Of a DNA stretch of 64,000 bases, positions 36,601 through 42,485 are shown piece by piece (position 1 is the first letter of the stretch; the number at the start of each line of letters is the position of its first letter). The stretch comes from Aeromonas tecta (GTDB lineage Bacteria; Pseudomonadota; Gammaproteobacteria; Enterobacterales; Aeromonadaceae), in NCBI RefSeq assembly GCF_000820185.1, contig NZ_CDCA01000009.1, positions 27,896 to 91,895 of the forward strand, written 5' to 3'. The translations under genes and the position numbers were made by a program. A model generated the notes under the pieces. It made no database searches, was not told the DNA's origin, and saw only the letters and a list, made by a program, of their open reading frames with translations.

Positions 36601-36803
36601 TTATGTTCTGCTGTATATCTTCCCAAATTCGAGGTAAATGCCCATTCTACTGCATCGTAAAATGAGCTTTTTCCAAATCCATTGGGAGCATATAGTGCAA
36701 TAAAATTTGAGGGTGTGCCATCACCAAGGGTAAAGTCGAAAACCCCATCTTTTTTGAACTTGTAGGCTCGAAAGCCTTCGATCTCAACTTTTTTTATTTT
36801 CAT
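33612..36803 (-). CDS. SMC/Rad50-like ABC ATPase with zinc hook (island defence operon)
   Basis: 1063 residues. The ABC head halves sit at the two ends. They carry Walker A YAPNGFGKSS (Lys45), a Q-loop region IILSQDAIDRF, signature-like YFSSAQLNILSLS, Walker B VILIDDPIQSMDS and H-loop ISTHDENFF. Two long coiled-coil arms meet at a zinc hook TCPLCRANH (Cys525-Cys528). This is a DNA-end or DNA-structure-handling machine of the Rad50/RecN/SbcC class, but no SbcD-like nuclease follows. It is the last gene of a four-gene overlapping operon. It probably provides the sensing motor for the protease and MBL effectors. Confidence 0.85.
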   Translation of the reverse strand: MKIKKVEIEGFRAYKFKKDGVFDFTLGDGTPSNFIALYAPNGFGKSSFYDAVEWAFTSNLGRYTAEHNKKINNRAARGTKQDQIPLKILRNKDVPDNIVTRVDVITTCGDFPRSLPKLRSNTPMDLNLGPTKTKTEGKGFEKIILSQDAIDRFLKEAKPQERYQLFMQYFGGEDEMLRMELTAILTENKITLDSLKQQKTDIKRLLKAPVDTMIFEKFNSLAKSLNHDGENISYVTEAFDSNMEYSLLSSLTERKHSLSSSDEATRKEEAALSELTFRLEEFQLQLDVVAEQTPKFILLTKGVADSQRYQAMSSTYNKYLEEWQKQNEQLTELSTIEGLAPIFLIEESKLKSASDERNTLINEQSNISLSLSAAHASVKQCQDALSATERHASALRAVLTDSPAAYSELSIHQHELQTLKTRYQEKFNSITMDKAQQENIKLNLGKLSVLPVNMEILKGPDSTLFELPITRLQEVYFAHQELELLLQNDSAIRNTQLALTQQKQVIERLVSQGLTYLADWPSNTCPLCRANHPSSDTLISSIRNNDLLTEAAKQNARQLEKIAARISQLKSIIDSTLNEAQERLHKRIIDLQTQLNQLSSRIESNQQILHSLTTTITITEQTIATLQVKVWNLNSSELHSRVNTELAALSSTSSSQQELLNLSNKHLTDLQAQMEIITSRLEVLLLSIDGITTKESYTSVLAFAKKEVIRNVDNLLEYCAQKRLNLESSIQESYAQMVTLSARCNELQQTMLDDGNWIDFQLLVSQKESISKNINDATFFVDSFLGSLSRLLEEDIKPDVVLIKQKIELAIQTLSKKSADITMKINQIDLLIVQLETFKPYLESLELRKRLSDIDKKISEHQLVNTKLSADRELVFKELRERIGAFFFSNLINAIYSKIDPHPSFKEVDFIPDFDSAQPGLNIVIKDESGGLISPILYFSSAQLNILSLSVFLANALHAKDDKGNNLDVILIDDPIQSMDSINVLAVIDLLRNISLRFDKQIIISTHDENFFNLLKLKIPTEVFGSKFLQLETFGVVSQVQNERDFAPRLPTTGVTSDNSNNK

Positions 36804-37335
36804 TTTGCCTATAGTACTCTATTAGTTTATTAACAATCTCGCCTCTTTTATCTTTCGACTTGCTTGTCAAGTCAGTAGGCGTGTTTTTTATTAGTGGTGC
36901 AATGGCAAGTTTTATATTTGAAACTAGAGAGGGAGTCGTTTGTTGTAACTCTAGATCCGCACCAAGTAGTTCGGCATTAATCTTGGTTTCGACTTCTTTA
37001 GTTGTTAACGTCTTTCCAAGACGATCTAGGACAATTTTTCTAGCTGCATAACGATCATTTTCAATTACATATTTGTCTTGGATCTCTATCGAATCTGGGC
37101 ATAGCATTACCAGATATATATTCCATTTGGAGAAGCGGGCTTCAGGCTTGAACCTAACAGAAATTATGCTCTGGATTGCCTTCCATTTTTCCACTAATTC
37201 AAGTGAGGAATCAAACCAACAGACTATACAATTTATGAAGCTCAGCTCCTTAGCGGAAAACAGCTCGACTTTCAAACCCTCGAATTCAGATGTTAAAAAA
37301 TCTAGATCATGATCTGTCTTTGATAGCGCGATCAT
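36784..37335 (-). CDS. Small middle-component-like protein of the defence operon
   Basis: 183 residues, soluble, with no motif of known catalysis. The stretch FSKWNIYLVMLCPDSIEIQDKYVIENDRYAARKIVLD is followed by a helical C-terminus. Position and size match the 'middle component' of ABC three-component (ABC-3C) conflict systems, which bridges the ABC ATPase and effectors; this is inference from architecture. It overlaps the protease gene by 29 bp and the ATPase gene by 20 bp. The start at 37335 has an AAGGGA site inside the upstream gene. Confidence 0.7.
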   Translation of the reverse strand: MIALSKTDHDLDFLTSEFEGLKVELFSAKELSFINCIVCWFDSSLELVEKWKAIQSIISVRFKPEARFSKWNIYLVMLCPDSIEIQDKYVIENDRYAARKIVLDRLGKTLTTKEVETKINAELLGADLELQQTTPSLVSNIKLAIAPLIKNTPTDLTSKSKDKRGEIVNKLIEYYRQNENKKS

Positions 37336-38590
37336 AATGTCCCTTGAAAATTATCAGTTGTTGGCCAGACAAAGCCTCTCCATACTCTCTGTGCTTGTCC
37401 AGTACGAGTTTATTACGCAAACCTTTTAGGTGTGCGAAAGCATACGTTTTTAAACTATCACCAAAGGCGCTATCGATCCGAGCCCTCTCTCTATATTGAG
37501 GTGATGAAGCAATATCATCGAGTACTTCTTGGATATCTTCAGAACCTGGCATGTCGGAGGCGTTTTCTTGCGGCGTATTTACAAGAATAGTGCCATGGGC
37601 ATCTAGCATTTCTCTAGCAGCCTTTATTAGATCTGATAGTTTCCACAACCAATTGTCATTGCTACAGGAATACATAAATCGAAATCTACGATCCAGCGAA
37701 CTTAGATAATTCATATCGATGACGTCTACACCATCGAGTATTGAACAAATTACTGAAAATTCAAGATAAGCGACCCAGAGATCTCTTTCCAAGATTGTCG
37801 AATCTGGTTCTTTATTGCCTAGCAGCAGCTCTCGCTTATAACGCATCATCAAGTCATAAGGTGCAGGCATATTTTTTTCTATTAGCCATGCGGCTTGTTC
37901 GTTAAGTTTTTCCCGTAGTAGAACAATATTTTTTGGCTTTGCTGCATTGAAACTAAAAATATCATTTTTAAAATTTGAGAAGCCTTGCATGTAAAAAGGA
38001 GTCATCTGTGTTAGATGATTTTCTTCTATAATCTGATCGAAACATTCAATGGAACAGCAACGAATTCGACCATATCGAGCTTCGGGATCTTCGTCATCCA
38101 TTCGAGTTTCCACACCCCATAAATGTGGATGGCCTTGTTGGATACAATAGACGCCACCACCTGACATACCTTGAATGGACTCCTGGCCTGGGCTGTTCTC
38201 CAAATTACACACAATAAGTTGGTTAGCCTTATCATTTGAAGTGCCAATATAAATTTTATGCGGCCTATCTGAGCCAATATTTGACCTAGGAAAACCCACA
38301 TATGAGATTCTGGAGCCAGCGGCCTGCTCTCCCCGCCATATATGCTGTGAAATAGAATTCTGATACTCTACTTTTATGATCGAACAATCATGTACTGGAT
38401 GATGATAAGGTGTTCCAATAATTGTTAACTCTATGCCATTGCGACTGACAATAATTGGGGTGTCAGGGTCATTTATAACGTGATGCGCAGTCAAAACGTA
38501 AGTAAAGTCCAGTGACAAGGTACTTACTAGCACCCCGCTGCCATTATTGACTTTAACGGCGTACGAAATAATCAAATCGTCATTGGTCAT
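37307..38590 (-). CDS. Trypsin-like serine protease of the defence operon
   Basis: 427 residues. The N-terminal ~190 residues form a chymotrypsin-fold protease with an apparently complete triad: His37 in LTAHHVI, Asp68 in VHDCSII and Ser143 in GMSGGGVY. The C-terminal ~230 residues are helical, unrecognised, and could contact the other components. There is no signal peptide, so it acts in the cytoplasm. The start ATG overlaps the MBL stop by 11 bp without its own obvious ribosome site, implying translational coupling. A cytosolic trypsin-like protease next to an MBL enzyme also occurs in type I AVAST systems. Confidence 0.85.
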   Translation of the reverse strand: MTNDDLIISYAVKVNNGSGVLVSTLSLDFTYVLTAHHVINDPDTPIIVSRNGIELTIIGTPYHHPVHDCSIIKVEYQNSISQHIWRGEQAAGSRISYVGFPRSNIGSDRPHKIYIGTSNDKANQLIVCNLENSPGQESIQGMSGGGVYCIQQGHPHLWGVETRMDDEDPEARYGRIRCCSIECFDQIIEENHLTQMTPFYMQGFSNFKNDIFSFNAAKPKNIVLLREKLNEQAAWLIEKNMPAPYDLMMRYKRELLLGNKEPDSTILERDLWVAYLEFSVICSILDGVDVIDMNYLSSLDRRFRFMYSCSNDNWLWKLSDLIKAAREMLDAHGTILVNTPQENASDMPGSEDIQEVLDDIASSPQYRERARIDSAFGDSLKTYAFAHLKGLRNKLVLDKHREYGEALSGQQLIIFKGHYDRAIKDRS

Positions 38591-39638
38591 TAAAAATAAA
38601 CTCTTTGTCTAGTTCTAATAAGCGCCCTGGATAGACATATTTTTCGTGAGGCAAGCGTAGTTCTTGAATGATTTTCTTATAATTAAAATATATGTTGGAA
38701 TCTGTCTTTGTTAAAATCCTAGCTATGGTTTTTTTATTTGGTAGGCCGTGAATTGCACCGTTGGTTGATATTACGTATCGATTACATTCAACTAATTCAA
38801 GAAAATCGATACTCGTATTGTACTGGCTTCCATGATGTGAAACCTTGACTAGGTCTAAGGGTAATTTAGATTCGGGGCTATAGCCTAAGGCACGTAATCC
38901 AGAAACTACAACTCCATCATGGGCATCACCCAAAAAGAGCATTGTAGAGTTGCCCGCTGTAAGAATGAATGCGATGGAGCTTCCATTGGCGATAGATGAA
39001 TCAGACACGAATGTGTCATTGTTCAAAATCTCTTCAAAAGAGAATTGGTAGTCGGTTGCAACGGAGGTTTCTGCCGGATTTTTTTCCTTAGGCCAGATAC
39101 ATAGAAGTTTTTTAAGGGTTGCCTCATTAGGAGAGAGCACCTTGAAAGTAAAAGGGCCGCGCTCTATCGTCTGACCAGACAGAATCAATGGCTCACGGTG
39201 GCAACCTACTTCATCCAAGACAGATTCAAGGGACTTAGCTTGTTGCACACTAGTATTTGGTGAGACGGTTCCTAGGAGAACGCTGTTCTCAGGGATATCT
39301 GGTTTGCTGAAGTAGTCAGTGATCAGCCTTGAGGAATTGAACCATATAGACTTGACCATCTCATTCAGATAACCCGTCGCCTTAAATGCATTCAAGAATC
39401 CACCAATGTGATCGTCGTCGATATGGGTCAGGATAGCTAAATCAATACATTGGTCTCTTTCTTTCAATTCATCTAGAACGACACAAAGAGCACCTTTATG
39501 TTTCTGTGCTGTTCCCCACTTGAAAGTAGCTGAGTTTCCGCCATCGATCAGTAGGTTAAACACACCATCCGAGTCTTCATGAGTGACGAGGATGCAGTCG
39601 CCATGATTGGCTGAAAGTATGCGTACCTTAATGCTCAT
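38580..39638 (-). CDS. ComEC/Rec2-type metallo-beta-lactamase-fold hydrolase of the defence operon
   Basis: 352 residues with the MBL motifs LTHIDDDHIGG (His72, Asp74, Asp76, His77), FLGDAHDG and VSHHGSQYN. This is the pattern of the soluble ComEC C-terminal domain family, many of which are nucleases or phosphodiesterases. The N-terminus MSIKVRILSANHGDCILV is typical of that family, and there is no membrane segment. It is the first gene of the four-gene operon, with AGGGAG upstream and a promoter candidate at 39695-39723. The substrate is not readable from the sequence; a nucleic acid or nucleotide is likely. Confidence 0.87.
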   Translation of the reverse strand: MSIKVRILSANHGDCILVTHEDSDGVFNLLIDGGNSATFKWGTAQKHKGALCVVLDELKERDQCIDLAILTHIDDDHIGGFLNAFKATGYLNEMVKSIWFNSSRLITDYFSKPDIPENSVLLGTVSPNTSVQQAKSLESVLDEVGCHREPLILSGQTIERGPFTFKVLSPNEATLKKLLCIWPKEKNPAETSVATDYQFSFEEILNNDTFVSDSSIANGSSIAFILTAGNSTMLFLGDAHDGVVVSGLRALGYSPESKLPLDLVKVSHHGSQYNTSIDFLELVECNRYVISTNGAIHGLPNKKTIARILTKTDSNIYFNYKKIIQELRLPHEKYVYPGRLLELDKEFIFNDQ

Positions 39639-39694
39639 TCAGGCTCCCTATACCCCCTGCTCCAAGGTAGAAAATCTTTATCTATACGGTCAAT

Positions 39695-39723
39695 AAGATA
39701 GCGCTTCTAAGAACATTTTCCAA
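39695..39723 (-). promoter_or_regulatory. Candidate promoter of the MBL-protease-ATPase operon
   Basis: On the minus strand, TTGGAA and TATCTT are separated by 17 bp, about 57 bp upstream of the MBL start. The rest of 39639-39937 contains no gene. Confidence 0.5.
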
Positions 39724-39937
39724 GAACTCTAGCTCTCAATATCAAGAGCGAATCGCCCCGGCCTTCCTAGGCACTTTTGAATCATTCCTAATGCGATTTT
39801 TCATACACTACTAGCGATAGTACGTTGTTGAAATTGACCATCGCCTACGGCCCCCATTGAGTGGATTGCAAACGCATAGTTTCCACTAGTTGGTGGCATG
39901 GTTCACTTTTCATGGAAGGGTGTATGAAGCTATACGC

Positions 39938-40258
39938 TCAACCCATGTTGGAAAGAAGGCGCCTCATTTCATCTTCTGGACTGTACTGCTTACAGGGTTC
40001 TTGTGATTTCTTCAATATATGATTTATTTTTCTGGTCATACTGATATGCGAAGAATCGAAGTCTTGTTGGCATCGGTCTAAAGCCCGCTCAATTGCAACT
40101 TGAGCTAGGAATAATTCATTGCCCTGTAAAACATCATTAGATTTTTTTATGGCACCTTTGTACATAGTATCTAGGGTATCTTCACTTTTGGCTCGTTTGA
40201 AGCGGATGAGCATGTTTTCATAAGTAAAATACTGCATGTCATCGATATTTTTTGTCAT
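39938..40258 (-). CDS. Small soluble protein of unknown function (island)
   Basis: 106 residues, charged and helical (MTKNIDDMQYFTYENMLIRF; VAIERALDRCQQDFD; INHILKKSQEP). AAGGAC lies 6 bp before the ATG, and codon use is AT-rich like the neighbouring cargo. It reads in the same direction as the defence operon, 300 bp upstream of it. It could be an island regulator or a separate cargo gene; no family is recognised. Confidence 0.6.
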   Translation of the reverse strand: MTKNIDDMQYFTYENMLIRFKRAKSEDTLDTMYKGAIKKSNDVLQGNELFLAQVAIERALDRCQQDFDSSHISMTRKINHILKKSQEPCKQYSPEDEMRRLLSNMG

Positions 40259-41467
40259 GTGTTTGTCCTTATGTGAAGGAAGAAATGAACATAGTGCTAT
40301 TGTCTAAATAACGGTACTTGAATGGAGTCCAGTCAGATAGAAGGACATGGAAGCATGGTATCCCGGTAACGATACGGTGTTGGTCATACGGAAGGGATGA
40401 GTCATTGAAGCACTCCTCCGTATATCACTGGAGCTCTCAGACAGAAGCGGCCATGTGTCGATCTAAACAATTCATAACCGGGAGGCGGGGTTTGCGTCTC
40501 GACAACGCCAGCTGGGTGAGACCATGACGTATGTGCGTGTTATTTGTTCAACAACCCACAGACTCCCTACAGTATGCTCAAGAAGAGACTGAAATTCATC
40601 CCCGAGGAAGACATCTAGCATAGCGTAAACAAGACTCTGGTTTGAGGCCAGTTTCAGGTAATAACTATGTACGCGCCATGGCACCGCTCTGATATCGCTT
40701 TGATATCGCTTTGATATCGCTTTGATATCGCTTTGATATCACTTTGATATCGCTTTGATATCACTTTGATATCGCTTTGATATCGCTCTGATATCGCTCT
40801 GATATCGCTCTGATATCGCTCTGATATCGATTTGATATCGCTCTGATATCGCTCTGATATCACTTTGATATCTCTGGTAATGCTGCCACACCTCCGGCGC
40901 AAGCTGGGAACTATCTATGTCGATAGAGCCTATAATGGCTTTCTAAAGTTCCCCAATGTGGTGCTTAAGCTTCACGGTCAGCGTTCGGCGGGCAGATTGG
41001 GCCGTTGCCCCCTGCCTGAGGTCGAGCTGGTCGGCTCGAATGTCTGCTCGGCCCAGCCCGAGACAAACAGTCAGCTCTATGGGCCGAATCCACGATAGGC
41101 CGTTAGCTTGCCAGTGATGCCACTCCCTAGTTTGAGACGGTCAGCCAGATGCTCATCAATCGCAGCTGCCCTGCATAGGGGATGAAATCGCCCGTGAATG
41201 AGATCTCCGGCCCGATCACTGTCTCAACCAACGGGTAACTACCAGGTGCATTGCCCCAGATTCCCAAGACACTTTCGCGCATCATGTAGCCTAATAAGCC
41301 CCAATGAGAAATACCACAAGATCATGAACTTTGAATGGTAGTACTATGGGAACACCCAAAGTTCACGGTTATCTACGGAGAATGATAAAGTGAACTGAGA
41401 TTTCTTCTCATAAGACATTTCTATGGCTATTTTTAAGACTACTTCTTGAAAGAAGGGCATGATAATA
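40259..41467. other. 1.2-kb gene-poor stretch with repeats and coding remnants
   Basis: It contains the 11-bp repeat array (40685-40878) and mosaic sequence. A plus frame at 40865-41098 begins with a transposase-like LPHLRRKLGTIYVDRAYNG before losing sense. A 52-codon minus frame lies at 41127-41285 (reading VIGPEISFTGDFIPYAGQL). Both look like fragments of former genes. A 9-bp inverted repeat TGAACTTTG/CAAAGTTCA (41325-41333 and 41357-41365) sits about 100 bp before the antitoxin-like gene and might be its operator. Confidence 0.5.
40685..40878. repeat. Seventeen-copy 11-bp tandem repeat (GATATC-containing)
   Basis: GATATC recurs at 40691 and every 11 bp up to 40867 (17 copies), with unit GATATCGCTTT or GATATCGCTCT. 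Because 11 is not a multiple of three and no stop arises, all frames stay open, creating a spurious 11-residue peptide repeat. It is close to one helical turn per unit. It could be a protein-binding iteron array or a slipped-strand minisatellite. Confidence 0.92.
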
Positions 41468-41920
41468 ATGGCTTATTTGACATATCACCCTAGTCAACAA
41501 CATCCTTCCAATAATCGACTTGTCATGTCTCTAGACATTCCGAGCGACCCATTGGGTGTCCATTTATGGATCGTTGCAGGTATTTCACCTGACATTATAA
41601 TTCAGCTCGTTGAATCAGTCGGGTCTGACATTAAGGCTATTTGTCATCTGGCTGGGATTAGCCAAAGTACCGTAAACCGAAAACTCAAGAATGGAACTCC
41701 TCTAACCCTTGAACAAGGAACTAGGATATACAGCGTCATACAAGTACTTGATGCAGTAATCTCGCTACACGATGGTGATCTTGCTATGGCAATGTCTTGG
41801 TTAGATTGTCCTGCAAAAGGACTGAGAGGTGAGAAACCTGTGAACGTCTTGACTACAGCAATTGGTGTCCAAGCCGTAGTCGATCTCATTGGTCGGATCG
41901 AACATGGAGTCATTTCCTGA
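41468..41920 (+). CDS. Orphan Xre/MbcA/ParS-type antitoxin-like protein
   Basis: About 150 residues. An HTH (IKAICHLAGISQSTVNRKLKNG) is followed by a DUF2384-like C-terminus (AMSWLDCPAKGLRGEKPVNVLTTAIGVQAVVDLIGRIEHGV), the toxin-binding part of antitoxins paired with RES-domain toxins. The usual toxin gene should follow directly, but two terminators come instead, so no partner is present. AAGGG is 10 bp before the ATG at 41468; 41459 is an alternative. It may have been kept as a regulator of the island. Confidence 0.8.
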   Translation: MAYLTYHPSQQHPSNNRLVMSLDIPSDPLGVHLWIVAGISPDIIIQLVESVGSDIKAICHLAGISQSTVNRKLKNGTPLTLEQGTRIYSVIQVLDAVISLHDGDLAMAMSWLDCPAKGLRGEKPVNVLTTAIGVQAVVDLIGRIEHGVIS

Positions 41921-41925
41921 ATTCT

Positions 41926-41945
41926 AGCCGTTCAAACGGCTTTCT
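41926..41945 (+). terminator. First hairpin after the antitoxin-like gene
   Basis: Arms AGCCGTT and AACGGCT are separated by CA and followed by TTCTG, immediately after the stop codon. Confidence 0.55.
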
Positions 41946-41990
41946 GAAGTGAGACCACTGGCAACTAAGGCTCGTTACAGAAAAACTTGG

Positions 41991-42020
41991 AAGACCTTAC
42001 ACTGTAAGGTCTTTTATAAA
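41991..42020. terminator. Terminator between the antitoxin-like and recombinase operons
   Basis: A 10-bp stem AAGACCTTAC with its complement has an ACT loop and is followed by TTATAAATTTT on the plus strand. Opposite-strand transcription from the recombinase operon also meets this hairpin. Confidence 0.75.
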
Positions 42021-42074
42021 TTTTAGCCTGGGTGCTAAGGATGCGGACAGCCCTGAATTGTCCTTTTACACTCA

Positions 42075-42485
42075 TCACGAGTATCGGTCTTGCTTCTTTG
42101 GTAGTGGAGTGTTCAATTGGGCTATCGAAATGCCATGAGCATATGCATTGTACTGCCAGATGACAAATTGACTTAATAGCTCGTTGTTCTCTCGTTTTAA
42201 ACGTATATTTTCAGCCTCAAGTCTTGCTATTTTATTTGCTGCGATAGAAAGTGAAGCTGGTGTTTTGGGGGCCTTTACATCACCATGTCTCAATTCATTT
42301 TTTTTGTCTTGAAACGATTTTTTGATTCGATGATAACTTTGAATCGTTTGTCTTGAGTGAGATAAGCCCAGTCTGGAACTCATCTGTTCACAGAGTTTTT
42401 CCCACGTTAGCTTTACATCAAAGTGCCAGCTATCAATTAGCCCTACAATCTCAGAAATGTCTTTCTCTGATAGATGTTTAGCCAC
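42075..42485 (-). CDS. gmtX: GmtX-like small accessory protein (TnpC-like)
   Basis: 136 residues, basic N-terminus and a C-terminal coiled coil (ANKIARLEAENIRLKRENNELLSQF) resembling Tn554 TnpC and the third gene of recombinase-trio elements. It has a GTG start with GGAGGA 7 bp upstream, located inside the end of the upstream gene (8-bp overlap). It is the last gene of the recombinase operon. It is likely a DNA-binding or orientation accessory to strand exchange. The gmtX name rests on size, position and general resemblance. Confidence 0.65.
   Translation of the reverse strand: MAKHLSEKDISEIVGLIDSWHFDVKLTWEKLCEQMSSRLGLSHSRQTIQSYHRIKKSFQDKKNELRHGDVKAPKTPASLSIAANKIARLEAENIRLKRENNELLSQFVIWQYNAYAHGISIAQLNTPLPKKQDRYS

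Noticed and set aside
33612..36803. SbcC/Rad50 or RecN housekeeping ATPase
   Set aside because: No SbcD/Mre11 gene is adjacent, the gene is fused into an operon with a protease and an MBL enzyme, and it lies in an AT-rich island.
40685..40878. CRISPR-like array
   Set aside because: Units are 11 bp, directly contiguous and without spacers, and no cas genes are present.
40654..40902. Open frame encoding repeated ISERYQSDIKA-like peptides
   Set aside because: The peptide repeat is a by-product of the 11-bp DNA repeat, which stays open in all frames; no ribosome site or flanking protein-like sequence supports translation.
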